Made by a program: the position numbers and the translations under genes. The notes under the pieces were generated by a model. The model did no database searches. It saw only the letters and a program-made list of their open reading frames with translations, and was not told the DNA's origin. Positions 15,818-24,404 of a stretch of DNA of 25,714 nucleotides are shown piece after piece (the first letter of the stretch is position 1; each line of letters starts with the position of its first letter). The stretch covers positions 13,217-38,930 of the forward strand of contig DJOQ01000002.1 of NCBI GenBank assembly GCA_002437245.1, given 5' to 3'. The DNA is from Ruminococcaceae bacterium UBA6434. GTDB lineage: Bacteria; Bacillota; Clostridia; Oscillospirales; Acutalibacteraceae.

Positions 15818-15940
15818 TCAGATCTCAACCCAACCTGAGTCGCCGCCCTCAACAGGGCCGGTGCCTATGGAGATTGTGATGATATCGTCAAGCTCGTATG
15901 CAGAAACATCGAAATCCGGTGTTTGATAAACCTGTTTCAT
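15818..15940 (-). CDS. Small acidic peptide, 40 residues, unknown function
   Basis: This short gene has AAAGGAG about 12 bases before its ATG and a strong terminator 42 bases after its stop, which makes it credible despite its size. The peptide starts MKQVYQTPDFDVSAYELDD, continues IITISIGTGPVEGG and ends DSGWVEI. It is acidic, has no signal peptide or cysteine, and has a Gly-rich tail. Its layout (MK-x-Y-x-x-P, an acidic patch with DDIIT-S, then a Gly/Asp-rich end) resembles short hypothetical peptides that I recall as common in Clostridia, some considered possible RiPP precursors; that comparison is from memory. It lies 117 bases downstream of a cohesin-like secreted protein gene on the same strand. 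No maturation enzyme is adjacent. Confidence 0.75.
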   Translation of the reverse strand: MKQVYQTPDFDVSAYELDDIITISIGTGPVEGGDSGWVEI

Positions 15941-16057
15941 TGAGATTTAATCTCCTTTCAAGATATAATAATAAAATTTAATGTCGGAACGGAATATTCA
16001 GTTTTGAACAGCCGAACCGATAGTAAAGTTTCGCTGTGGTTTCTTGGTAAAATTCAA

Positions 16058-17218
16058 TTACTGAGCTTTCCAAGCAGCAACAGCAGCATCATATCCTGAA
16101 GCAACTTTAGCAGTTACAGCTGCGGAATACCAAACATAATGATCGGCAGTACCGTCATTGTAGCATACATAAGCGATGCAGTCAATATCAGTTGCCTGAG
16201 AAGCATGAGAGATATTCTTGATGATTGCGCCGAAGTATGCATCGGAAGAAGCGTCTGCCTGACTTACATAGTCGGTAGAAGCAGCTTTCCAAGCTGACGG
16301 AAGTGCGGTGCCGTTTTCAACTGCTGTCTTAGCAGCATCTGCATCGGCAGCGCCTGTGTTGGCAGCAATGAAGCCAACGCTCTTAATTGTATTGCCGTTT
16401 GAGTTCATAGCAGCGAAGTCGGCAGCGGTAACAACCGAAGTAAGTCTGAACTGGAAGAGATCATCCGGAGCAGTTGTCTTATCGCCTGTGAACTTAACCT
16501 GAGTCTTATACTTAGCTACAGCATAAGTCGGAGCTGACGGCATGTTAGCCATGATGTTAGCTCTTGTAGTATCAATGCTTGCCTGAGGAACATAAGTAGC
16601 TACAGAAGAACCTGTTGTCTGCTTAATGTACTGAGCCTTTGAACCACTTGCATCGGAAATCATTATGTTTTTGTTGCCGGCAGCAAGAGCAGCTGCATCA
16701 CCGGTAACATCGAAAACCATGCTAAACTGAACAACTGAAACACCATCAGCTTCTTCAGTAACTTTATATCCGGTTTTTGCCGAATGACCTTTTGTTGTGT
16801 CGCCATTAACAACCTGAAGCACGCAGCTGTTATACAGAGCTTTTTCTTCCTCTGTCATTGTCGAGTTGGCCATTGTTAATGAAGCAAATGTCGGGTTAAC
16901 TGTCGGTTTTGTTGTCTCTTTTGCATATTCAGCCCAGTCACCTAAAAACGTACGAGTTGTAAGGTCGGGCGTATAAACCGTGTTATCAAAGAGGATAGCG
17001 AGACGCATATCACTCATAAGTTGGTTATAGTCAGACATATCTAAAGCGATTGTAACAGTAACCTTTGCACCTGAAACAATCTCTTTCTCGGTTTTATCCG
17101 CCTTAACGACGAAACCGAAAGTCTTACCATCAGTCAAAGCCGACGAGCTCATAACCATCATGCTTAAGGCCATTACTACAACAAGAGCCACACTTAAAAT
17201 TTTTCTCATCTTAAGCAT
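16058..17218 (-). CDS. Secreted protein with cohesin-like N-terminal domain
   Basis: The 386-residue exported protein has a signal peptide at 1-27 (MLKMRKILSVALVVVMALSM, cleavage near SSA). Residues about 33-215 have the pattern of a cohesin/beta-sandwich domain: VSGAKVTVTIALDMSD, MRLAILFDNTVYTPD, and later VVQFSMVFDVTG. Residues about 235-386 form a second all-beta-looking domain (FQFRLTSVV, IKSVGFIAA, IDCIAYVCYNDGTADHYVWYS) that I cannot name. There is no dockerin, sortase motif or transmembrane anchor. The start is supported by GGAG at 17227-17230. It lies 49 bases after the cohesin-dockerin gene. A TTGTCA-17-TATATT promoter can be drawn in that gap, but it would leave a very short leader, so co-transcription is as likely. 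Ala/Thr/Ser-rich composition is typical of such surface proteins. Confidence 0.75.
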   Translation of the reverse strand: MLKMRKILSVALVVVMALSMMVMSSSALTDGKTFGFVVKADKTEKEIVSGAKVTVTIALDMSDYNQLMSDMRLAILFDNTVYTPDLTTRTFLGDWAEYAKETTKPTVNPTFASLTMANSTMTEEEKALYNSCVLQVVNGDTTKGHSAKTGYKVTEEADGVSVVQFSMVFDVTGDAAALAAGNKNIMISDASGSKAQYIKQTTGSSVATYVPQASIDTTRANIMANMPSAPTYAVAKYKTQVKFTGDKTTAPDDLFQFRLTSVVTAADFAAMNSNGNTIKSVGFIAANTGAADADAAKTAVENGTALPSAWKAASTDYVSQADASSDAYFGAIIKNISHASQATDIDCIAYVCYNDGTADHYVWYSAAVTAKVASGYDAAVAAWKAQ

Positions 17219-17267
17219 AAATTAATCTCCTATTTGTAAATATATAATTGTTTTGCAATGATGACAA

Positions 17268-18365
17268 TTACCACGCAGAATTGAAAGATTCAGCGAGTAC
17301 ATTCTGATCGCTAAGCAATTCAACGAACTGGTCATGTAATTCTATTGCACCTGCGTCAGCAGAGTCAATAGCACCGTCGCCGTTTACTTCAGCAGCGTAA
17401 TAAGGAGCTGTATCTTCGTCCAAAAGTTCAACGAACTGGTCATGCAATTCAACTGCAGCAGCGTCAGCTGAGTCAACTGCGCCGTCGCCGTTTACATCAC
17501 CAAAGTAAATAAATACATAGGTTGCAACTACAGAACCGCTGTCATCTTTAAGAAGGATGGTAGCTCCGGTAGTCATATTACCCTGATCGTTGGCAACTAC
17601 TTCAATAGAACCTGCTTTTGTGGTAACATAATCCTCAATGTTTTCGCCATTAAGGGTATCTATACCGAATACGCAACCGGCATAATCGCCCGAGCCTGTG
17701 CAAAGGTCGGTTCTGATTACGGTACCGTAATCTTTGCCGGTTTCGGTAAGAACAAGTTCCGGTTTAGCTGTAGAAGCCTTTATAACCGGGAAAGTAAGTT
17801 TCTGACCTGTGGTATAAACTGTAGAAGTAATATCAGAGGTCTTGTAGGAACCTACATAGAGTTTACCGCCTTGATTGGTCGTTGTTTTCTGATCGTCAAG
17901 CACGCCGAAAGCGGCCGCAGTATCGGAAATGGCCTTAGAAGCGGTAAAGGTGAGGGTCGAAAGTACGACGCCGTTTGCCTTCTGAGCAACAGCTCCGCCG
18001 GCAGCCTGCGGTAATACGCCGACATAAACATAAGTTTTGCCGTCCGCAGCAGCATCATTTACGACCGTCTTTGTTGCATCGCCTGCACCGAACAGCGTTG
18101 AAGCAGTTGTGCCGCTTACAAACTTAACAGCACTGCTGTCATACTGAACAGGAACAGAAACCGTTGCAGCATAATAATCTGTGGTTAATTTTACGGTAAC
18201 CTTGACCGTATCGCCTGCGCTATATGACGCCTTGTCAAACGATAAAGCGATGGTGCCGGTTTCAGTGACACCGGTGTTGTCATTTGCGAAAACGCCGACT
18301 GCAAGCACGCCAAGGAGCATAACTACAGATACAATAAGGCTTATCGCCTTTTTTGCCTTGGTCAT
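17268..18365 (-). CDS. Secreted cohesin-like plus dockerin protein
   Basis: The 365-residue exported protein has a signal peptide at 1-27. Residues about 37-185 form a cohesin-like beta sandwich (ALSFDKASYSAGDTVKVTVKL, VSVPVQYDSSAVKFVSG, LSTLTFTAS). Residues about 195-285 form a second beta-rich domain. Residues 289-365 are a dockerin with two nearly identical calcium repeats, DVNGDGAVDSADA and EVNGDGAIDSADA, each followed by ELHDQFVELL. Holding a receptor-like and a plug-like module in one chain would allow chains or networks of surface proteins, though this dockerin's partner is unknown. The start at 18365 has AGGAGG directly upstream; an in-frame ATG at 18392 lies before that site. A strong promoter precedes it. 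Confidence 0.82.
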   Translation of the reverse strand: MTKAKKAISLIVSVVMLLGVLAVGVFANDNTGVTETGTIALSFDKASYSAGDTVKVTVKLTTDYYAATVSVPVQYDSSAVKFVSGTTASTLFGAGDATKTVVNDAAADGKTYVYVGVLPQAAGGAVAQKANGVVLSTLTFTASKAISDTAAAFGVLDDQKTTTNQGGKLYVGSYKTSDITSTVYTTGQKLTFPVIKASTAKPELVLTETGKDYGTVIRTDLCTGSGDYAGCVFGIDTLNGENIEDYVTTKAGSIEVVANDQGNMTTGATILLKDDSGSVVATYVFIYFGDVNGDGAVDSADAAAVELHDQFVELLDEDTAPYYAAEVNGDGAIDSADAGAIELHDQFVELLSDQNVLAESFNSAW

Positions 18366-18396
18366 TTTTTGCCTCCTTCTATTCTTAATCATATTA

Positions 18397-18425
18397 AATA
18401 TACACTTTTAAGAGCACAATGTCAA
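18397..18425 (-). promoter_or_regulatory. Promoter of the cohesin-dockerin gene
   Basis: On the minus strand TTGACA (18420-18425) and TATATT (18397-18402) are spaced by 17 bases, about 30 bases upstream of the start codon. Confidence 0.85.
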
Positions 18426-18595
18426 TATTTTGTGAGTAAAAATGGCACGCCGAAAGAAAATATCCCTTACGCTATCACAAATAAGGTCATTCAATTACGG
18501 GCTTAAAAGCTTTGCGCCGTTTTTTCACAAAACTATTAGCCGCACTTTTAAAGCATATGCTCTAATATCTTTTTAAGAATATCCCATTACATACA

Positions 18596-18626
18596 CCCTT
18601 GTGGGGGAGAAAACTCCCCCACCGGG
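18596..18626 (-). terminator. Strong hairpin after the 1721-residue protein gene
   Basis: GTGGGGGAG (18601-18609) pairs perfectly with CTCCCCCAC (18614-18622) around AAAA, and outer CCC/GGG can extend it. It lies 28 bases past the minus-strand stop. There is no U tract on the minus-strand side, so it may stabilise the 3' end instead of acting as a classic terminator. TTTT follows it on the plus strand. Confidence 0.6.
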
Positions 18627-18653
18627 TTTTAACTTAAGTAATCTTAAAGGAAA

Positions 18654-21600
18654 TTACTTCTGAGCGATTGCAGTTCCGCCGTAAGCAGCGGCAACTACAA
18701 GGCCGTAGTTAGCAAGGTCAACTTTGCCGGTAGCAAGGCCGCCTGCAGTCTTGTAAGCGCCTGTGAGAGCAGCTTTGTTATTGATTGCGAGGTCCATAGC
18801 GGAAGCATCGAAACCATCAACAACACCGTCGCCGTTTACATCGCCGTAGATAACGACTGTGTATATAGCAACCGGAGCGCCGCTTGACTTGAGGCTAAGA
18901 GTTGCGGTAGCGCCTGTGCCGTAAAGGCCTGCAGCGTTAGCGGCAACTGTAAGAGCTGTAGCAGAAGTGTCTTTTGCGGTTACTCTTGCGAGTACGTCAT
19001 CAGCAGAAGCGAGTGAGCCGGGTGTTACGCCGGTGATAAGAGAAGCATTTTCGGCAACCGAAACGCCTTCCTTAGTACCCTCTGTGGTGGGAACTGCTAC
19101 GTACTTGCAAACGAACGGAGCCATAGCGCTCTTGAGGTTTGCGATAACTGCGTCAACCTGTGCAGCTACAACGTTTGAATAGAAGCGGTCATTTGCAGCA
19201 TAGTTTTCAGCGGAGCCGCTGTAGAGGTTAGCTGCATTGCCCTTCTCATCGGTGTACTCATAACCGAGTACAGAAATGAGTTTTGCATAAGCTTCGGTCT
19301 CGGAAAGGCCGTCAGCTTTTGATGCGTCAAATGTATATGCACTGTTTTCAGTGAATATTGACTTAGCCTGAGCTATAACAGCCTCAAGCTCGGTGTAAGC
19401 GCCTGCCTCAACAGCAGAAGCTGATTTCGGCATAAGAGCGCGCTGAGCTATTTCGAGCTCATACTTAGCGTCGAATACTTCGGACTGAAGAGCTGCGGAA
19501 TTGGCATTTAAAGCCTCGGCAACTGCAAGAGCCTTAGTATATCTTGCATAAGAACCTGCGGTGTAGTCAGACTCTTTGTAGTTCTGAGCCTTAGCGGCTT
19601 TGATTTCCTTATCAAGGAACTGCTTCTGAGTTGTAACGGCAGCGCCCTTAAGGAAGCTTGCATACCAAGAAATGTTCTTAGCGCTATTGAGGATTTCAAG
19701 CTCTGAATAGTCAGGAGCCTTGTAAGCCTTAACAGCTTCAGTATAAGCGGTCTGAGCTTCAAGCGAAGGAGCCTTCATGGAAGCTACGATAGCCTTCTTA
19801 TATGTGTCATTTGCTTTGTTTGCAATTGCGGTGATTTCAGACTCTTTGAGTGAGCTGCCGTCAATGTACTTTTCGGGAGCTACGGGACCCTTGTAAGCGT
19901 CAATGATAGCGTTGCCGGCTTTCATTGCCTTTTCGTAAGCCCAATACTCATAGAGATCGAAGTTTTGATAATTGATGTCGCCTGCAGCTTCGAGAGCAGC
20001 CTCGATGGGAGCCGGAGTAACAGTCGCATTGTCTGCGGCTGCCTGAGTCTCATCGCCGGTCTTATCAAGAGCCTTAACTGCATCTTCGAGAGCCGTTATG
20101 GCAGCTTCGAGTTTATCATCTGTGTAGTTAGAGATGTTAGCCTTCTTGAACGGGCCGTAAGCAAGCTTAGCAGCCTCGGTAAGAGCGGTCCAATATGCAG
20201 CCCAAGCGGTTGAATCGTATTTAGACTCATCGCGGTTAGCCTTGAACTCGCTGTCAACAACCTTCTTGAGGTCGGTGGTGTTGTAATAATAGAGTGTGCC
20301 GAGAGGCGCTGTCAAAGTGAGCGAACCGGTCTTCTTGCTGCCTATCCAAGGTTTATATTCGCCGTAAACAGTTACGGAGTTGTTACCGAGAGCAAGTGTA
20401 GAACCTGAAGGAACAGTCTCTGCGTCTACATCGGATTTAAGTCTTATCGGATTGACGGTAACAATGCCGTTGGGATCACCGGTGAGGAACGTCTGATTTA
20501 CAAGTGCCTCGGACTGACCCGATGACTCAAAATAATTTGTGTCAAAACCGGAAAGCGAACCCGCTGTGAATTTGCAATCGGTGTCTCTCGTGTTGGTCCA
20601 TGTTACAGCAATGTCAGAAACAACCTTGGAGAGCGCCGCCGCATTTGTCGCAAGATAATCGGTAGTGGTTGCACCTTTCATCTTAACTACATCGTAAGTG
20701 CTAACAGTCTTTTTCTGCTCGCCCGAATCCCAAGCGGTGCCGACAGTATCGGCAGTATCGTTAGTCGCATACTCAAACGTTGTAGCGGTAAGGTCGCCGT
20801 CATAAGATGTACCGTCTTTAAAGGTAAAGCTGTAAGTTATGGCTATCTTAGCAAGGCTGTCGGTAGGAACGGTAGCCTTGAGTGCAACTTCGGTATTCTC
20901 ATACGGGGAAAGGGACTTTTCACCGCTTGTAAGCATTTCTTCGCCGTTAACCTTAACAGACTTAACAGTAAGTATGTAAGGATGATCGTAAGTGTCGCCG
21001 TGCTTTAAGAGCATACCTGCGGAAGCGTTGGTTACCTTAAGAGTTGTATCCATAGCGCCGTTTGTAAGCTGTACATAGTTAAGGTCACCCTTGTCAACCG
21101 CAAGCTGCGGCTCAGCATAAGTCTGAGCGTTTGTTGTCCAGCCGAGGAAGAAGTTTACAAACGGAAGAGCTACATCAAGAAGACCGCCTGTCATAACAGC
21201 AGTTGCAATGCCCTTAACGAGAGTCTCGGCAAGGTTTGCAATAGCGCTCTTCTGGAGGATAGCGTCAAGTGAATTGTAAGAATCGCCGATAAGAGCGGTG
21301 TTGCCGCATACCTTACCGAGAACCTTGTTGAGGAGTTCTCTTACGATTCTGAATACTGCGGGATATATAGCCTCGGTTCTGAGAGTGCTGTCAGCAGGAA
21401 TATTAAGAATACCTGTAACACTGCTTGTACCGAGGAGCTTGCTTACGTCAAGATTGAGGAGGCTGTCGAGAACGTCGTCTCTGAGAACAGTCTCAAGAAG
21501 AGTCTTGCCGTCTTTAGCTGTTTCGTTGATGATCTTATCAACAGGAAGAATGTCGCAGATGATCTTATCGAGTTTTACCCACGGATCCTGCGCCTTAGCA

Positions 21601-23819
21601 AGGTCGAGTGTAAGGCCGTCGGTGTTGACGAGCTTCTGGAACTTCCAGCACCACTCGTTATCCGAAGTAAGAGCCCAGTCGATGACCCAGTCGACGGTGT
21701 CTTCCCAAGCGCTTGTATTCTTTTCGAAGTCGGCAAGCTTATAAGTCTTGCTTGCGTCAACTTTGTGGCCGTCGGACTTATCGGAGCCGAGGTCGGCAAG
21801 ATTTGAGAGATACTTCATACCGATGTCGGTACCCATGGTAAGGATAACATCGATCCAGTAACCGCTGTCTTTACCCTTAACAAGAGACTTGGTGTTGTAA
21901 TCGGTATAAATAAGAGCGTCATAGTTGTATGACGGAAGGAACTGAGTTGCAAGCTCGCGAATAACGCAAGCAAGAAGAGCAGTTACGTTCTGACCCTTGA
22001 GCTCAGCAGCCGACGGGAGAATTATCTGAGGCATAAGAGCCTTAACAGCAATTGCACCGAGAGCCGTAACAACATCCTGGTCGGAAGCGGTCTTGTCTAC
22101 GAGAGTATCATAGTAACCTGCGTAAACAGTCTCATAACCTGTGCCGAAGAGATACTCGGGGTTATAAGAAGCGATATACTGAAGGGCCTTGCGAAGATTG
22201 GGAACGAGCTTTGTGTTGTCGCCATTTGTCCAATTTATAGCAGCCTTTGCAGTATCCGAAAGCATGGTGTTGATTGCTTTACCAACAAAGTCGTTGAGTG
22301 CCGAGAGGACGGTGGTATAACCGGCTGCGGAAGCAGTAACGGAACCGTCGCTTGAAGCTGTAGGCATAAACTCGTCAACGAAGTCACCGGAGATGGTGTA
22401 ATTCCAGTTAATGAGCTTAGCATACGAATTAGCGGTGGACATATCAAACTTGAGCCAAGTCTCGGTGAGACCGTCTTTGCTGACAAGGCGATAATAGCCG
22501 TTGCCGTCGGCGCCCATGGTGAAGTCCGACCAATCCCAGTTGTATGTGCCGGCAGCCTTAGAATAGAATGCCTTTACATCGGACGGGAGCTTTGCAAGAA
22601 CCGCAGAAGCGTCTGAAGCCTTGCCGCTATAAAGCTCGGTTTTTTCAGCGCCGAACCACTGTGCAAGAAGCATCTTAACGGAACCGTTGAGAACAACGGG
22701 AGCAAGATCCTTGAATACATAGGGAGCTATCTGATAGAGAGCCGAAACAAGAGTGTTGCTGTCAAGGTTGAAGATTTCCGAAACCTTACCGCTTGCGGCA
22801 AGTGAGGGAAGGAAGTAGCTGTCTTTAACGTAATATTTTACATTTTCGCCCGAAGCGTTGGTGTAAACATAAGTACCTGTGCCGTTGCCTTCCATATCGG
22901 TTTCTTCGGTTCTGTAATACTTCTCATCCTGAGATACATATGTTTTCTTATCGGTATTGTATTCATATACCTCGATATAAGCGCCCTTAGAGTCGGAGCC
23001 CTTAACATAGTAATCACGAAGGCCTGCGTCAGCGCTTGTCGGAAGAGCAATGTGATTGCTTACACAATTGCCGGAAGCGTCTTCTTTATAAGAAGTATAG
23101 CTCTGCGGCTTTGACATAGCGTTGATAAGAACCTGCTTGATGAGAGTATCGGGGTTAGCGGAAGTCGTCGAGTAAGTGTTGATGAGAGTCATATCATCGT
23201 CAACTCTTGCGAACAACGGATAAACAAGACCCTTTACAAGGCCCGGAATATCGGCGAGATACTTATTAACGGCGGAGATATCAACAAAGTTGCCGATAAC
23301 GCCGAGGTCAAGCTTACCGTCATTGAGAACCTGTTTAACAAGGCCTGCGTTGTCGTCGAGAACGGTAGCGAGACCGTTAACGATATTGAGCTGAGCACTC
23401 TTTTCTCTTGTCATGCCCGACGTCCATTTATTAAGGTTTGCGTCTGCAACTATGCCGAGCAAGCCTTTAACCATCTTAACGAGTGTGTTGTTAAGAAGGG
23501 ATTTGGCGTCGTCGATGGTTCCGCAAAGAGCGTTAACAGATGTAAGGTCTACCGTGAGCTTAAGACCCATGGTATCAATAACCGTGCCCAGGTTAATGTT
23601 TGCGGCAGCGAGGGTAACATCAAGGAAGTCAAATACGATTGACATTCTCTCTTCGGTGGAGAGCCTTGTTACCGCGCCGTCCGGACTGTATGCTTCAAGG
23701 GCGCTGAGGTTATCAGATGTCTGATACTCCGTCTTTGCAGCAAACGCCATAACGGACATAGTTGAGAAAATCATGACAACTGCCAAGATAACACTTAACA
23801 ATTTGGTAGATTTTTTCAT
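18654..23819 (-). CDS. Giant secreted protein (1721 residues) with FIVAR-like and dockerin-like regions
   Basis: The product is exported through a signal peptide (1-28, ending VMAFAA). Residues about 30-900 are a large region, apparently mostly helical, that I cannot assign, broken by a Tyr/Asp/Gly-rich insert near 255-330 (YYVKGSDSKGAY, YRTEETDMEGNGTG). About 900-1170 looks beta-rich and Ig-like. About 1195-1560 has several FIVAR-like helical segments (AAITALEDAVKAL, YTEAVKAYKAPDYSE), found in surface-binding proteins. The C-terminus, 1659-1721, is a dockerin whose first loop DVNGDGVVDGFD is intact; the second, GKVDLANYG, has lost the calcium ligands. There is no sortase motif or C-terminal anchor. 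AGGAGG precedes the start. It is transcribed from its own promoter behind a long structured leader. A scaffold or adhesin role is inference. Confidence 0.8.
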   Translation of the reverse strand: MKKSTKLLSVILAVVMIFSTMSVMAFAAKTEYQTSDNLSALEAYSPDGAVTRLSTEERMSIVFDFLDVTLAAANINLGTVIDTMGLKLTVDLTSVNALCGTIDDAKSLLNNTLVKMVKGLLGIVADANLNKWTSGMTREKSAQLNIVNGLATVLDDNAGLVKQVLNDGKLDLGVIGNFVDISAVNKYLADIPGLVKGLVYPLFARVDDDMTLINTYSTTSANPDTLIKQVLINAMSKPQSYTSYKEDASGNCVSNHIALPTSADAGLRDYYVKGSDSKGAYIEVYEYNTDKKTYVSQDEKYYRTEETDMEGNGTGTYVYTNASGENVKYYVKDSYFLPSLAASGKVSEIFNLDSNTLVSALYQIAPYVFKDLAPVVLNGSVKMLLAQWFGAEKTELYSGKASDASAVLAKLPSDVKAFYSKAAGTYNWDWSDFTMGADGNGYYRLVSKDGLTETWLKFDMSTANSYAKLINWNYTISGDFVDEFMPTASSDGSVTASAAGYTTVLSALNDFVGKAINTMLSDTAKAAINWTNGDNTKLVPNLRKALQYIASYNPEYLFGTGYETVYAGYYDTLVDKTASDQDVVTALGAIAVKALMPQIILPSAAELKGQNVTALLACVIRELATQFLPSYNYDALIYTDYNTKSLVKGKDSGYWIDVILTMGTDIGMKYLSNLADLGSDKSDGHKVDASKTYKLADFEKNTSAWEDTVDWVIDWALTSDNEWCWKFQKLVNTDGLTLDLAKAQDPWVKLDKIICDILPVDKIINETAKDGKTLLETVLRDDVLDSLLNLDVSKLLGTSSVTGILNIPADSTLRTEAIYPAVFRIVRELLNKVLGKVCGNTALIGDSYNSLDAILQKSAIANLAETLVKGIATAVMTGGLLDVALPFVNFFLGWTTNAQTYAEPQLAVDKGDLNYVQLTNGAMDTTLKVTNASAGMLLKHGDTYDHPYILTVKSVKVNGEEMLTSGEKSLSPYENTEVALKATVPTDSLAKIAITYSFTFKDGTSYDGDLTATTFEYATNDTADTVGTAWDSGEQKKTVSTYDVVKMKGATTTDYLATNAAALSKVVSDIAVTWTNTRDTDCKFTAGSLSGFDTNYFESSGQSEALVNQTFLTGDPNGIVTVNPIRLKSDVDAETVPSGSTLALGNNSVTVYGEYKPWIGSKKTGSLTLTAPLGTLYYYNTTDLKKVVDSEFKANRDESKYDSTAWAAYWTALTEAAKLAYGPFKKANISNYTDDKLEAAITALEDAVKALDKTGDETQAAADNATVTPAPIEAALEAAGDINYQNFDLYEYWAYEKAMKAGNAIIDAYKGPVAPEKYIDGSSLKESEITAIANKANDTYKKAIVASMKAPSLEAQTAYTEAVKAYKAPDYSELEILNSAKNISWYASFLKGAAVTTQKQFLDKEIKAAKAQNYKESDYTAGSYARYTKALAVAEALNANSAALQSEVFDAKYELEIAQRALMPKSASAVEAGAYTELEAVIAQAKSIFTENSAYTFDASKADGLSETEAYAKLISVLGYEYTDEKGNAANLYSGSAENYAANDRFYSNVVAAQVDAVIANLKSAMAPFVCKYVAVPTTEGTKEGVSVAENASLITGVTPGSLASADDVLARVTAKDTSATALTVAANAAGLYGTGATATLSLKSSGAPVAIYTVVIYGDVNGDGVVDGFDASAMDLAINNKAALTGAYKTAGGLATGKVDLANYGLVVAAAYGGTAIAQK

Positions 23820-24165
23820 ACGTGTTTTTTCCTCCTAAAAAGATTTACATTAAAACAATGTATGTGTGCCTGCTTTTTCACTGCGGGCGGCACTCCCCGC
23901 AGCAATTCCTCGCACAAAATCCGCTGTACTTCTGACCGCTCTTTGATTTACAAGAAAGCAAACCGATTTCGGCATATTAACTCGGTCGGTTTCCACCGTT
24001 TCCACTTCCGTAAAAATGAATCGGTGGAAAACTGATGATACACACCCGAGCATGTTACCGTAGGATGTGTATCAAAACGGGATGGAAACTGCACGGTAAA
24101 TCAGCCGTGCGGCAGTGCACCCTCAAAAAGGGGGCACTTCGCCCTATTACACCATTCCTATGGTT
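23820..24165 (-). promoter_or_regulatory. Long structured 5' leader of the giant secreted protein
   Basis: About 345 transcribed bases separate the promoter from the start codon. Inverted repeats visible in transcript order are GCACGG/CCGUGC (24091-24110), an 11-bp GAUACACAUCC/GGGUGUGUAUC (24037-24073), UUUCCACC/GGUGGAAA (23990-24030), an overlapping AAACCGA/UCGGUUU (23960-23992), and CUGCGGG/CCCGCAG (23881-23902). The last two middle stems share bases and could be alternatives. I could not match it to any riboswitch, ribozyme or T-box that I know. One open frame crosses it (24053-23850), without a ribosome site. It may be a cis-regulatory RNA or a stability element. Confidence 0.6.
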
Positions 24166-24171
24166 AGTTAA

Positions 24172-24200
24172 AGTATAGGATTTCAAACAAAAAAAGTCAA
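24172..24200 (-). promoter_or_regulatory. Promoter of the giant secreted protein gene
   Basis: On the minus strand TTGACT (24195-24200) and TATACT (24172-24177) are spaced by 17 bases. It fires about 345 bases upstream of the start codon. Confidence 0.8.
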
Positions 24201-24204
24201 TAAA

Positions 24205-24367
24205 TTGTTCACACAAATTTGTTGATTTTCTGTATTGAACAAATAGAATTGTTATTTTTGGGCAAAAGTGGCAAATAAAATTGGCAATGTTGTTGTAAAA
24301 TTATGAACAAGTTGTTAACATTTTTAAGTTTTGAACTTTTTGACAAGTATTGAACACGGTTTTGAAC
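24205..24367. repeat. Recurring TTGAAC motif in an AT-rich upstream region
   Basis: TTGAAC occurs at 24235-24240, 24331-24336, 24350-24355 and 24362-24367, with related GAACAA/TTGTTC at 24205-24210 and 24305-24309. The region lies just upstream of the giant-gene promoter and is very AT-rich. These could be binding sites for a regulator of that promoter. The spacing is irregular, so chance in AT-rich DNA is possible. Confidence 0.3.
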
Positions 24368-24404
24368 ATTTTTTTGCGGTATTTTCGGGCAAAAAACAGA
24401 TGGC

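Noticed and set aside
23850..24053. 67-codon frame in the leader of the giant gene
   Set aside because: No ribosome site, and it runs through several strong inverted repeats; a folded RNA leader explains the sequence better.
24205..24367. AT-rich TTGAAC repeats as a replication origin with iterons or DnaA boxes
   Set aside because: Spacing is irregular, the motif is not TTATCCACA-like, and no dnaA, dnaN or rep gene is nearby.
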